Notes: generated by a model not told the origin, from the sequence alone. Counted from the first letter of the stretch, positions 10,561 through 20,558 are shown. The stretch: DNA of 64,000 nt from Dallia pectoralis (GCA_029465975.1 CM055743.1:12394145-12458144); one strand, 5' to 3'. Made by a program: numbers and translations.

Positions 10561-11715
10561 CTCAGTTGGTGACATTGAGTCGTTTTTGGAATGTGTATCA
10601 CTGAACTAGGCGAGAAGTCACCATAACTGCAGTGTTCGTCAGGCAAACATGACATAATGCATTGCCTTTAGTTCATAGGGCTACTGTGGACAATGTGGGG
10701 TGGTTGGCTCATAAAAATGACTAGAAACTGGAGCAGATGGAATGCTATCAAACACATGGAAACCGTGTGTGATGTGTTTAGTACAATTCCATTCATTATG
10801 TTCCAGCCGTTTGGATGAGCCTATCCTCTCCAATTAAGGTGCCACCAGCTGCCTCAGATCAGTTTACTGTCTGTTTCACATGGAGTAAACTAGCATTAAA
10901 CACTGAATGTATTCTAAGCAGCATTGAACAAAAAGCAATCAAATTTAACCTGAACAAACGAAAGCTTAATTGACAATAACATCAAGTGGAATGAATTACA
11001 TTTTTTCCAGCGCTGGTATGCTGTATATATTATTGCTTGAAAGTTTTTGTGAAATTGAAGTTTTAGCGTAAAATGTTGACGTGCACACAAGCTGACCCAC
11101 ATGCGAGAAATAGAACGCTTCAGCAACATTATAAAGACAATTAATCAACCGAGCCTTACTGCCGTCGTCCCATGTAGTTAAGAAGGGAAGGCATTTGCAA
11201 TTATGACAAGAGGCGGAGGTCACCCCCCTCCGACTGCCATTCCCGCATCTCCACAACTGCTTGGGTTCCCATTAGGGGGGCCAGTATTTAGGGGAGGGCC
11301 CGCACTGGGAAGATAAAGAGGATTGTCTGGGGCTACATCATAAACGCTGGGGCCGCCAGATTGAAAAGGCTTATTATGAGAAAGGACGGTGTTGAATTTT
11401 TTACACGCCGTCTGTCTGGGAAGGTGTGTGTGTGTGTAATGAATTCACAGACGGAAGTGTGTGCATTTCAGAATAGTTGTCTATTTGTGTGTGTGAGGCA
11501 GTGCGAACATGTACGATTTTTTATGTGTGACTATGCCCGAATGAAAATGTTAGTGTGCATGTGCGTGTGTGTGTGTGTGTGAAAAAGCCTCAATATATCA
11601 ATGTCTTTTATTCAGAGACGAAGAAAAGCAATGTGTAACTAACCTGATGACCTTGCCCCTTTATTCAAAAGGCTTGGAGATGTCAAACTGCATCAGATTG
11701 ATAATGCAAATTAAA
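10561..11715. other. Unique sequence with a short (GT)n
   Basis: No gene recognised. A GTGTGTGT run sits at 11561-11580. The sequence ends at the target site of the young LTR element. Confidence 0.4.
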
Positions 11716-11820
11716 GTGAGTGTCACGAGTGGTGAGTTAGGGTACTGCACTGTCTGGTTTCGGGTGCCCACTTCCTGGTTTATGTTGGTTACAGCTGTTG
11801 GGGATTTGTAATCACTGGGT

Positions 11821-11826
11821 TATAAA
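11821..11826 (+). promoter_or_regulatory. TATA box of the 5' LTR
   Basis: TATAAA preceded by a G/C-containing flank, 100 bp into the LTR, where a polymerase II promoter of an LTR element is expected. The same motif is at 14504 in the 3' LTR. Confidence 0.6.
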
Positions 11827-12016
11827 GGGATTGCCTAGATGTCACTGTTTGCTGTTCATTGTTTCCATGTCACATTGTTAGTTTAGAGGTGAGTGTTTGT
11901 TTCACGATTAGTTGTTGTTTGGAGGTGTTCGTTTAAGTCGCTATATGCGCATTTTACTTTCATCAACCAAGTTCGTGTTTTTCGCCGTTGTCGGTTTGTT
12001 TTGTGTTTTTATCACT

Positions 12017-12022
12017 AATAAA
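12017..12022 (+). promoter_or_regulatory. Polyadenylation signal in the LTR
   Basis: AATAAA, about 200 bp after the TATA box and 66 bp before the LTR end. Its functional copy for the element's RNA would be the equivalent at 14700-14705 in the 3' LTR. Confidence 0.6.
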
Positions 12023-12374
12023 CCTTATTTAACGGATTTACGGCTTTGCACATGGCTTACCACACTACACCTTGGACAAGTCGTGACAGAATGAACAGCC
12101 ACCGAAGCCAGCAGAGTCGGACGGTGAGTGGATTCTGCGGGGGGGCAAGCTATAGCGCCCCGTCGGATGAAGCTCACCGTCACCCCACGGAGCGGTGGGA
12201 GTGGAATCGGCCGGAGACACCACAGGAGCGGTGGCTACGTCTCCGGCCGTATGCTGTATATGAACCATCTTTGCAGCATTCAGGGTCAGTGACAATGGGT
12301 CCGCGGGCCTTCTATGAAGGCAAGAGGACATCCCGGAGGCGCCCCAAAGTAATTTTTGGGGGGGAGCTAACGGG

Positions 12375-12779
12375 GTGTTCACGGAGGTCCGCGGAGAGAA
12401 CACCCACGACCCTGGTGCTGCAACAGCAGCCCCCACTGCTCCGGTGTTGCAGCCAGGGCCAGCAAAAGCCATGGAGCTGCAGCAACAACCCAAGCTCCAG
12501 CCGGGTGATTACCCTTTCCGGCCACCAACCTCCAGGACCCAGAGACCACCTAAGGGCCTGGAGGGCCAGCCGCCCGAGGTGATTAGGAGATGGTGGGGGG
12601 TGTGGTTCACCCTGCAGGACCAGCCTCTTCCACTCCAGGGTGAGTGCCTAGATGAGCCCTTCCCACCATTGCTTGAGTGCCCGGACGAGTGGCCCCTCCC
12701 CCCTCAGCATGAGGCCTTGGAGTCGTCCCTCCCCCTCAGCATGAGTGTGTCGACGAGTGGCCCCTCCCCCTCAGCATGA
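12375..12779 (+). CDS. Proline-rich open frame in the LTR element interior (first part)
   Basis: A 134-codon frame with no recognised domain. It is glutamine- and proline-rich early on (PVLQPGPAKAMELQQQP). It then carries a tryptophan-containing block (EVIRRWWGVWFTLQDQPLP), which looks less repetitive than the rest and may be the best-conserved protein-like part. It ends with copies of DEWPLPP and QHEALESSLP. The frame is closed by a stop inside a 35-bp repeat, but the same frame reopens at 12894 because the repeat copies at 12714 and 12954 are 240 bp (80 codons) apart. This suggests one ancestral frame broken by 35/36-bp unit-length changes in C runs. Whether it is translated is unknown. The start chosen is the first ATG of the frame; the earlier 178-codon frame starting in the LTR at 12046 is an alternative. 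Confidence 0.3.
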   Translation: MFTEVRGENTHDPGAATAAPTAPVLQPGPAKAMELQQQPKLQPGDYPFRPPTSRTQRPPKGLEGQPPEVIRRWWGVWFTLQDQPLPLQGECLDEPFPPLLECPDEWPLPPQHEALESSLPLSMSVSTSGPSPSA

Positions 12780-13010
12780 GCGTGTCGACGAGTGGCCCCT
12801 CCCCCTCAGCATGAGCGTGTCGACGAGTGGCCCCTCCCCCTCAGCATGAGGCCTTGGAGTCGTCCCTCCCCCTCAGCATGAGCGTGTCGACGAGTGGCCC
12901 CTCCCCCTCAGCATGAGCGTGTCGACGAGTGGCCCCTCCCCCCTCAGCATGAGGCCTTGGAGTCGTCCCTCCCCCCTCAGCATGAGTGTGTCGACGAGTG
13001 GCCCCTCCCC
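12700..13010 (+). repeat. 35/36-bp minisatellite inside the LTR element
   Basis: Two alternating units, one with TGTCGACGAGTGGCCCC and one with GCCTTGGAGTCGTCCC, share the ending CCTCAGCATGAG. Units carry either five or six Cs before TCAGC, which makes them 35 or 36 bp and shifts the reading frame from copy to copy. Confidence 0.9.
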
Positions 13011-13096
13011 CCTCCACCTGAGTGTCTAGAGCGGCTCCTCCTTCCTCCGCCAGAGTTTCAGGATTGGCCGCTCCCACCTCCGCCTGAGCTCCCGAA

Positions 13097-14302
13097 GTGT
13101 CATCTCCCTCGCCTGCCAGAGCTCCCAGAGCGTCCTTGCCTGCCAGAGCTCCCAGAGCGTCCTTGCCTGCCAGAGCTCCCAGAGCGTCCTTGCCTGCCAG
13201 AGCTCCCAGAGCGTCCTTGCCTGCCAGAGCTCCCAGAGCGTCCTTGCCTGCCAGAGCTCCCAGAGCGTCCTTGCCTGCCAGAGCTCCCAGAGCGTCCTTG
13301 CCTGCCAGAGCTCCCAGAGCGTCCTTGCCTGCCAGAGCTCCCAGAGCGTCCTTGCCTGCCAGAGCTCCCAGAGCGTCCTTGCCTGCCAGAGCTCCCAGAG
13401 CGTCCTTGCCTGCCAGAGCTCCCAGAGCGTCCTTGCCTGCCAGAGCTCCCAGAGCGTCCTTGCCTGCCAGAGCTCCCAGAGCGTCCTCGCCTGCCAGCGC
13501 TCCCAGAGCGTCCTCGCCTGCCAGAGCTCCCAGAGCGTCCTCGCCTGCCAGAGCTCCCAGAGCGTCCTCGCCTGCCAGAGCTCCCAGAGCGTCCTCGCCT
13601 GCCAGAGCTCCCAGAGCGTCCTCGCCTGCCAGAGCTCCCAGAGCGTCCTTGCCTGCCAGAGCTCCCAGAGCGTCCTTGCCTGCCAGAGCTCCCAGAGCCT
13701 CACCGCCTGCCAGAGCTCCCAGAGCGTCACCGCCTGCCAGAGCTCCCAGAGCGTCCTCGCCTGCCAGAGCTCCCAGAGCGTCCTCGCCTGCCAGAGCTCC
13801 CAGAGCGTCCTCGCCTGCCAGAGCTCCCAGAGCGTCACCGCCTGCCAGAGCTCCCAGAGCGTCACCGCATGATATGGCGGAGACTACGCCGCCTGAAATG
13901 GCGGAGACTACGCCGCCTGAAATGGCGGAGACTACGCCGCCTGAAATGGCGGAGACTACGCCGCCTGAAATGGCGGAGACTACGCCGCCTGAAATGGCGG
14001 AGACTACGCCGCCTGAAATGGCGGAGACTACGCCGCCTGAAATGGCGGAGACTACGCCGCCTGAAATGGCCGCCGCCACGCCGCCTGAAATGGCCGCCGC
14101 CACGCCCACGTCGATGGCCGCCGCCACGCCCACGTCGATGGCCGCCGCCTCGCCCACGTCGATGGCCGCCGCCACGCCGACCACGATGGCCGCCGCCACG
14201 TCCACCAAGATGGCGGAAGCCTTGCCGCACAAGACGGCGATCGGGCCACCAAGGCCCTTTAAGGGCTGGACCTGCTGTCTGGGACTAACCCTTTGGGTGT
14301 GA
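13097..14302 (+). CDS. Repeat-encoded Ala/Pro/Arg- and Thr/Pro-rich open frame of the LTR element
   Basis: A 401-codon frame. About 28 copies of a 9-residue unit (ARAPRASLP, with S or P variants) are followed by about 14 copies of an 8-residue unit (MAETTPPE, later MAAATPTS), then a unique C-terminus that ends shortly before the 3' LTR. Both repeat lengths (27 and 24 bp) are multiples of three, so all frames stay open. A competing plus frame (12894-14288) reads LPELPERP then WRRLRRLK and is continuous with the proline-rich frame upstream. No signal peptide, zinc knuckle or enzymatic motif is visible. I cannot tell which frame, if any, is real. It could be a gag-like filler, a captured host fragment, or non-coding. 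Confidence 0.3.
   Translation: MSSPSPARAPRASLPARAPRASLPARAPRASLPARAPRASLPARAPRASLPARAPRASLPARAPRASLPARAPRASLPARAPRASLPARAPRASLPARAPRASLPARAPRASLPARAPRASLPARAPRASSPASAPRASSPARAPRASSPARAPRASSPARAPRASSPARAPRASSPARAPRASLPARAPRASLPARAPRASPPARAPRASPPARAPRASSPARAPRASSPARAPRASSPARAPRASPPARAPRASPHDMAETTPPEMAETTPPEMAETTPPEMAETTPPEMAETTPPEMAETTPPEMAETTPPEMAETTPPEMAAATPPEMAAATPTSMAAATPTSMAAASPTSMAAATPTTMAAATSTKMAEALPHKTAIGPPRPFKGWTCCLGLTLWV
13111..13866 (+). repeat. 27-bp minisatellite, about 28 copies
   Basis: Uniform tandem units built from CTGCCAGAGCTCCCAGAGCG plus a 7-bp variable part (TCCTTGC, TCCTCGC or TCACCGC). Variants are clustered rather than random: CCTTG in the left half, CCTCG and CACCG in the right half, as expected for slippage or unequal exchange. 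Confidence 0.95.
13874..14215 (+). repeat. 24-bp minisatellite, about 14 copies, with ATGGCGG cores
   Basis: Eight near-identical units beginning ATGGCGGAGACTACGC (13874, then every 24 bp to 14042) are followed by about six diverged units beginning ATGGCCGCCGCCACGCC. The array ends in AAGATGGCGGAAG at about 14208. Confidence 0.93.
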
Positions 14303-14387
14303 CAGTGGGTCCTTGCCTGTTGCTCCCTTGTTTTTTTTTTGGTGTGTTGTTGTTATGTTGGTTCTTGTTGGCTATCTGGGAGCTAGC

Positions 14388-14403
14388 CTTAAGTGGGGGG
14401 TAC
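14388..14403 (+). other. Polypurine tract (plus-strand primer site)
   Basis: CTTAAGTGGGGGGTAC lies immediately before the 3' LTR. A G-rich purine run in this position is the expected primer for plus-strand synthesis in LTR retrotransposition. Confidence 0.75.
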
Positions 14404-14771
14404 TGTCACGAGTGGTGAGTTAGGGTACTGCACTGTCTGGTTTCGGGTGCCCACTTCCTGGTTTATGTTGGTTACAGCTGTTGGGGATTTGTAATCACTG
14501 GGTTATAAAGGGATTGCCTAGATGTCACTGTTTGCTGTTCATTGTTTCCATGTCACATTGTTAGTTTAGAGGTGAGTGTTTGTTTCACGATTAGTTGTTG
14601 TTTGGAGGTGTTCGTTTAAGTCGCTATATGCGCATTTTACTTTCATCAACCAAGTTCGTGTTTTTCGCCGTTGTCGGTTTGTTTTGTGTTTTTATCACTA
14701 ATAAACCTTATTTAACGGATTTACGGCTTTGCACATGGCTTACCACACTACACCTTGGACAAGTCGTGACA
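14404..14771 (+). repeat. 3' LTR of the young element
   Basis: Identical by eye to 11721-12088. TATAAA is at 14504 and AATAAA at 14700. The downstream flank repeats the GTGAG target site. Confidence 0.93.
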
Positions 14772-14776
14772 GTGAG

Positions 14777-15343
14777 CTCTGATGGCTGAGTGGTATTTAC
14801 TGTGTTTAAGCTGCAGCATGTATGCACAGATAGACACACATCCAAAAGAGAGTACAAGAAAAAGATGTTAGTTATGAGTACATTCATTCAAAGAAGCGGA
14901 AAAAAATAAATGAACAATGACTGTCGTAGCATACAAGATGTGTCAGGTCGTAGAACACAGCTAGGTGACATTGCACTGGAAGGCCCCCCATTCCTAACTA
15001 CAGGCAAGATTATTCAAAATCTCCACAGCACATCTGTCATTAAAAGTGAAAATGAAGCAAGTGGGCGTTAGTTAGCACGTTTCACGTGGCGTTTTTCACG
15101 TTAAATAGCATCTAAACCATCCCTATTATAAACAAGAGGGCATGAAGGAAAATCTGTTCCTGGAGAATTTTGTACGGTGCTGGTAATTGCCTTCATAACA
15201 CCGAAAATATTTAGTAACACTGAGGATTATGTAAGGTTTAAGACATTTGCCAGATGTTGTGAGAACAGGCCCAGAGACGTTGCTCTTACATTTTCTGACA
15301 GCACTATGTCCTAAAAAGTTTGTACGCAGCGCCGTGTCAACAC
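14777..15343. other. Unique sequence, no gene seen
   Basis: This is the continuation of the pre-insertion locus after the LTR element. No repeat or coding signal is recognised. Confidence 0.4.
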
Positions 15344-15563
15344 TCAATACCCGAAAGCCTCCTCTTCCTCTCCATATTCTCCGAGGTTGATGCGGTGGAG
15401 AGATGTGCTGCTGTCCTGGTTGGCGTCCCGGTCCCAGCTGTCACAGTGTACGGCCGCGCCAAGCCGGATGCCCACGGGACCCAGCCGAGCCAGAGGCTGC
15501 CCTCGCTGCCAGCTGGCCTGCCAGCCTGTGCCCCCCCCCCTCCTCCGTTTAACCCCCTACCCT
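15344..15563 (-). other. GC-rich stretch with an open minus-strand frame
   Basis: One minus-strand frame is open for about 72 codons and ends at a stop at 15344-15346. Its tail is balanced in composition (contains HCDSWDRDANQDSS and GEYGEEEEAFGY), unlike the repeat-derived frames elsewhere. However, the other frames on both strands are also largely open because of GC content, and the upstream side is a ten-base G run rather than a pyrimidine tract. I do not recognise the protein and do not call a gene. Confidence 0.2.
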
Positions 15564-17817
15564 CCCCTCTCCTCCACACAGATGCACAGCCGATGGGCAC
15601 GAGCCCAAATCCTCACACGTAGCGGCAGAGGAGATGTTTGGCGGAGACAGGAGCGTCAACAACACAAACGGGGCCGTGCCATAATTCCCATCCCTCGGGG
15701 GAATCCGTCGTCCAGTTCAAGGCAATGTCTTAAGCCACGGCGAGGTCACGATTAATTGGGCTGGCAGGGGCGACGTAATTCCTAATTTGTGACTTCGACT
15801 TCTACCCAGAGACAATCGCAGGAACTCTAGGACAAATGAGCTGATCCGATTACACAACGGGTGACAAGCCACTCTTCCCAAGAGAGCCAAAACAGATAAC
15901 TGATAAAACGAACACTGACAAACAACGCCATTGTTGGTACACATGGATTTAAGCCGAGGTATGCTACTGCTCACATTGTATTAAGGAGCCGTGAGACAGC
16001 GGTAACGCCAGAAAACGATCGTTAAACGTTCAGAAAAGGGGTGCGCCTGTCTGATGGCTCGTGGCCATTGGGATCAGGATCTCACACGGAAACGAAGACA
16101 CACACACACACACACACACACACACCAACAACAGCGTCGGTAAGTCTCAACTGATCCCTTTGGTAGGTCCCACCCACACACTCCACACCCTTTCAGGAAA
16201 ACCAAAACTAAAAGGGAATACGATGATTCATTCTTTCATTGCAATTCTCTACGTCACTTGACATCGGCCACTAACGGGGAAACGCACTTTGTGTTTTCGT
16301 CGTTGGTACATCGGCGAGGTTTCACAACAGTTATTGGAAAAGCAAGCTTGACCAATGATTGAGCAAATAACAAGACAAATATGCTTTGCCTGGATGCTCG
16401 GCGCCCAAAGGGAAACTGTGTTGATGTTGCCTTTTGAACTTGAACCCAAAAAACAGCTTTCCAGTCACAGTATTTGTTTTCATGGTCCAATGAAACATTG
16501 AAGCAATTCGGTCACTGGGAGAGGACAGAGCCGCTGAATGATTGATGTGGACGAACGCAAACATCAAATAACAGTCATCCAGAAGGAAAATGGAAATGAA
16601 ACACTGTTTAAATTAATATTAATATTGATAATTTGTGGATGAAAGGCGTCATCGAAGCTCCCTGTTTTGTCCCCAGAGAATGCTGCGCTTTTACGGTTAG
16701 GCGAAATGAGGGAGGATTTCGCACTGAAAGAATGTTCGTTACATAATTTTCCAACCCGCGTTTCACACAATCAAGGTATAATTAATTCTGCCAGTTCACT
16801 GAACCGAATTCCTCGACTCGGCCCAGGACTTCGGTGTGTGTTAGATCCGGTTAGGTCATGCCGAGTCCTGTTCCTCATTAAGAGGCAGCGACAGAGACAT
16901 CGAGACTCCAGACAGGTCCAGGACTCCTTATTTGAGGAAGGGTAGAGCTACTGGGGGTGGAAATGCCGGCGGACATTTTCTTTCTGGCAACGTGCTGAGG
17001 GCTTAACACATTAACCCAGCAGAGCGGAGCACAAACATGCACACGTACAACCAGCTGTCAGAGACACATGAACACCCAAACCAAGCCTCTGGGACGAATA
17101 AAAGCCTCTCGGTGCGGCTCGCACTATTTCTGTCCCCCTTCCCCCACTGAGTATCATAATTGACTCCACCTGACACATAAACGCGCCGGTAATGACTCTG
17201 ACTCGTCACCTCACGTCTAGCGGCGGCGGGATACAGCTGCGGGAAATGGTGGGAAAAGACAGAAGTCACCACGTCGTCCCGCTACACCTGTCAATGGTTC
17301 TGGATCTATTTCCTCAGAGAAACTGACAACGAGCGAAAAGAAGAAGAAAAACGCCACATTCTGCCAGGACCCAGTAAGGCAGCGCCGGGCTTCCTATCAG
17401 AAAAGTTACCGGTAATAGGCGAGCAGGAAAAAAGAGTGAGTCAGTGTGATAAGGGGCGAGCGAGACGAGAGAGGCCACAGTCGGTAATGATTAATTAGAA
17501 AGCAACACCGTAGTTCCTCTGTAGTGCTCGCAGGCCCTGAGCGGAGGAGATAAACACACGAGAAGTGGCACTGTGTGAGCTCAGCCAGGTGAAGGGTGTG
17601 TGAGCGAGCAGGCGCTCTTGCGCACGCTACGAGATGGGTGCAAATGTGATCTAGATCCTCCTGTAATAACTGATACGGGAAGCGGCTTCACCCTTGGCTA
17701 CCGATGTAGGACTCTTGACACACACCACCTGAAGAGATGATGAGTAGTTGACTGTCAACCATGGACGAATGATGTTCAACTCGGTTACAATCAAAGCCTC
17801 CGTGGAATGAGGACGAA
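15564..17817. other. Unique sequence with possible conserved noncoding segments and a (CA)n
   Basis: Non-repetitive sequence. 15730-15870 and 16590-16800 contain ATTA/TAAT-type homeodomain motifs (CGATTAATTGG, TATAATTAATTC) in otherwise moderate-GC DNA, the look of developmental noncoding elements. A (CA)n run is at 16098-16125. No exon is supported. Confidence 0.35.
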
Positions 17818-17912
17818 AAGTGGAGTGAGAGAGATCGAGAGAGAGAGCGAGAGAGCGAGAGAGCGAGAGAGAGAGCGGGAGAGAGAGCAGGAGAGAGAAA
17901 GAGCAGGAGAGA
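17818..17912. repeat. (GA)n-rich microsatellite
   Basis: Purine-only run of GAGA with GAGC and GGGA interruptions. Confidence 0.9.
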
Positions 17913-18427
17913 TAGAGTTGATGAATAGGCAGGGGAATTCAGCGACTACAACAAGAAAGAGAAAGCCAAAACTCTTGCGAGGAAAAAACAACCATGGTTA
18001 CAAGAAAATGTCGTACTGCAAAGTTCAGCAAGATAAGAGATGGCGGAGATAAGAAAGGGAGAGTGAGAGAGGATATGTCTACTCGCTGCTGCCTAGTCAA
18101 AGGGGAAAACCATATGTTAATAAAGTAGTGGGATTGCTCTCTCACTAAAAATAAAACTGGAGCAGAAACAGACCCACGCTCCCCACTGAATCAGATACAG
18201 CGTGTCTAAGCGTTACAGCTAACATGGAGACAGACCCCGCGGACTTCCAAACACGCATGAACAAAAGCATTAAAACACAAACAGACAAACCAATCACACA
18301 CACACATACAGAGACACACACTGACTATCTCTGATGTGACCAGATAGGCCCCGTGTTCAAGCATTCAATATGTTTAATTCATGGGACAGCCTGTATGTGT
18401 TCAACATGCCTAACAGTCAGATGGATG

Positions 18428-18610
18428 CAGAGAGAGAGAGAGGAGAGTGAGAGAGAGAAAGAGAGAGTGGGAGAGAGAGGAGAGGGAAGAGAAAGACAAA
18501 TGAGAGGAGAGAGACAGAGAGAGAGTGAGAGAGGGAGAGAGAGAGAGTGAGAGAGGGAGACAAACAAGAGAGAAAGAGACAGTAAGGAAGAGAGTGGGCG
18601 AGAGAAAATA
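18428..18610. repeat. GA-rich simple sequence
   Basis: Imperfect AGAGAG/GAGAGTGAGAG purine tract. The long minus-strand serine/leucine frames here are its shadow. Confidence 0.88.
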
Positions 18611-18812
18611 ATGAGAGGTTGGAGGGGAAAAAAGAGGTCCGGTAACGAGAGACCAAGGATCAAAAAGCAGCATAGAGGATGACGGGAGTCAGAAATGGGG
18701 TAGATGTGAGACAAACGGACGCAGCCATAGAGACGCAGCTCTGATGGGTGGAATTGGATTGCAGGAGAAAGACAAGAGAAAGAGACAGAAATAGTGAAAC
18801 TGACAACCACGT

Positions 18813-18813
<1 letters not shown>

Positions 18814-18844
<31 letters not shown>
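18814..18844. repeat. (CA)n microsatellite
   Basis: About 15 uninterrupted CA units. Confidence 0.95.
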
Positions 18845-18846
<2 letters not shown>

Positions 18847-19339
18847 AGACGTGTGTGGATGGTGAGAGAAAACAGGGCCGGTTTCCTCCAAAGAGTTAAA
18901 AGTGCCGTGTGCCAGAGCATGTATCCCACGGGAGACAGGGAGATAGCCCCAGTGATATGCTGTCACCTCTCAGCACCCCCTCACCCCCACCCCGTCCGCC
19001 TCATGGCTCAGTGTAAGTGAGTTTTAATGTTTACACCAGCGCGCTGCTCCGTGTTGCCGCTTCTGCCGACGGCGTGTAAGTAGGTGTGTGTTGTGTCTCT
19101 CTCTCTCTCCCAGTCATTTTCAATTGTGATTTACACCCCTACCACTGGTCCTGGAACTGTAGGCTGCAGTATGATAAACCAGAGAGAATGTACACACTAG
19201 TTAGTACGTTGTAGCGCCACACTACCTGCCCAATAAAACACCCGTTTGGGAAAGTCTTGACAAAAGGTAGGTGTAAAAAAATACATTGTAGAATGCTGAA
19301 TAATATCAGTCACTATTTTTACTAAACACAACCTAATAT

Positions 19340-19495
19340 GGTCTTTGTAAGCAGTAAGGAACAAGGGTGTGTGGTATATGGCCTCAATTGGAGCAGTGAA
19401 AAGGGATGTGATGTCATTCCAGTGGTATATGGTCTCATATACAATGACTATATCAGTCATTCAATGATCACCCAGCATTCAAACCACACAGTTTA
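19340..19495. repeat. Degenerate GGTATATGG-type interspersed repeat
   Basis: Contains GTGTGGTATATGGCCTC, then GTGGTATATGGTCTCATATA, then CACCCAGCATTCAAACCACAC and ACAGTTTA. This combination resembles a salmonid/esocid repeat with inverted GGTATATGGCC...GGCCATATACC cores. It is old and partial, and identification is from memory of the family. Confidence 0.45.
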
Positions 19496-20065
19496 GAAGA
19501 ACATGTAAAACACATTATGATTAAAAAACACTATTTATTATTGTTCTAATCGCATTTTTCACTTGATAATATAAATAATATTACTAATTTACCATGGCTG
19601 AGGGCTTTATCCTGTTTTATGGTGTTACGTTTTGACTAAAAACAGCCCACAGTTTATAGCCATATTCCTCGACAAAACAATAATTCATATATATGGTACA
19701 CAAAATTAACACAATAACACTTTAATTAAGAGCACAAAAGAAGGTTTAATTGTTTATTGATATATTTATTATAATAGTTCAATGACGTTCATGATTGGCC
19801 ACTGCATATGTACAATGGGGCCCGTATATATTGGAGGTGGCGACACAATCTCCATGCCTGATAAAAAATACACACCAGGAAGTAAGAAAAACATGCTGTC
19901 AAAATGGCAGAAAATAATCCACATCAACATTTTGATCTGGAAATCATGTTTAAGTGTGCATACATATGTAGTATGCATGTATGTACAGTATTCCCCTGTG
20001 GATGTTATCACTGAATGTGAAGTCACATCATATATTGTACGTAATTGTATAGATATTATGCATAC

Positions 20066-20229
20066 TTGTGGAGGGTGCAATTCCAAAGTGCGTCTCAGTG
20101 TAATGTTTGTGCGACAGTGCGCTGGTGAGGCGGCTGTAAATTATAACAAACGCCACAGAAACGAAGACTGCGGAAAGAGCCAGCAGAGCCAGGTCGTCAG
20201 GAACCTTGGCAAACAGAGCTGGCAGGGTC
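20066..20229 (-). other. Candidate exon encoding a hydrophobic segment
   Basis: On the minus strand, a pyrimidine-rich stretch ends in GTTGAACAG/GACC, a reasonable splice acceptor at 20230. The following 164 bp are open and encode a charged start (FAKVPDD) and then about 20 mostly hydrophobic residues (LALLALSAVFVSVAF...), which could be one membrane span, then a polar tail. A weak donor-like CACAA/GTATGC closes it at 20066. I do not recognise the protein. No neighbouring exons are visible, so it could be an isolated exon, a pseudogene fragment or chance. Confidence 0.25.
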
Positions 20230-20558
20230 CTGTTCAACAGGCGCCAAACGGGAGAAACACAATGAAATGGGGGGACTTCAGGTCAAATGTTAAACGTGCA
20301 CGATAAATGTTCCATTGCAAAACGCTTTGTTATGGTGTACCTGATGAACAACACCCCGGTTCAAAATACCCTGAATGTCACACGTTGGGCTACGTTTTCC
20401 AAAGTCACTGTACTTTTTTCCCGTCAAACTCCCCAATAACTGGTCCATGCTGTCATGTTAGATTCTATAATCTCTGAAACACAAAAGTTAATCTCACATT
20501 TTGATCACCTTTGCAACACTGATTCTGTTCATTGGGAGAATGCAGTTTCCATAATATA

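Larger units (their letters stand above)
11721..12088 (+). repeat. 5' LTR of the young element
   Basis: This 368-bp LTR matches the copy at 14404-14771 base for base by eye. U3 carries a TATAAA at 11821. The R/U5 part holds AATAAA at 12017-12022, followed about 20 bp later by a CA-rich region where cleavage would be expected. Ends are TGTCACGA and TCGTGACA. Confidence 0.93.
11716..14776 (+). mobile_element. Complete non-autonomous LTR retrotransposon with 5-bp target duplication
   Basis: The element occupies 11721-14771 (3051 bp) and is flanked by direct repeats GTGAG at 11716-11720 and 14772-14776. Its two 368-bp LTRs are identical by eye over their full length. They begin TGTCACGA and end TCGTGACA, a perfect 8-bp terminal inverted repeat with the TG...CA ends of Ty3/gypsy-type elements. 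A polypurine tract precedes the 3' LTR. The 2315-bp interior contains no recognisable gag, protease, reverse transcriptase or integrase, so mobility would depend on proteins from another element. Identical LTRs, an intact target duplication and undecayed CpGs indicate a very recent insertion. The internal DNA is dominated by three consecutive minisatellites encoding proline-, arginine- or threonine-rich repeats. Family placement (gypsy) is inference from ends and duplication length. Confidence 0.92.

Noticed and set aside
12046..12582. 178-codon plus frame starting in the 5' LTR as a gag gene
   Set aside because: No zinc knuckle or capsid-like motif. It overlaps two other open frames in GC-rich DNA, and its start is inside U5.
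12841..14232. 463-codon and 279-codon minus-strand frames (GALAGKDAL and TLWELWQAR repeats)
   Set aside because: They are antisense shadows of the 27-bp and 24-bp minisatellites in the LTR element.
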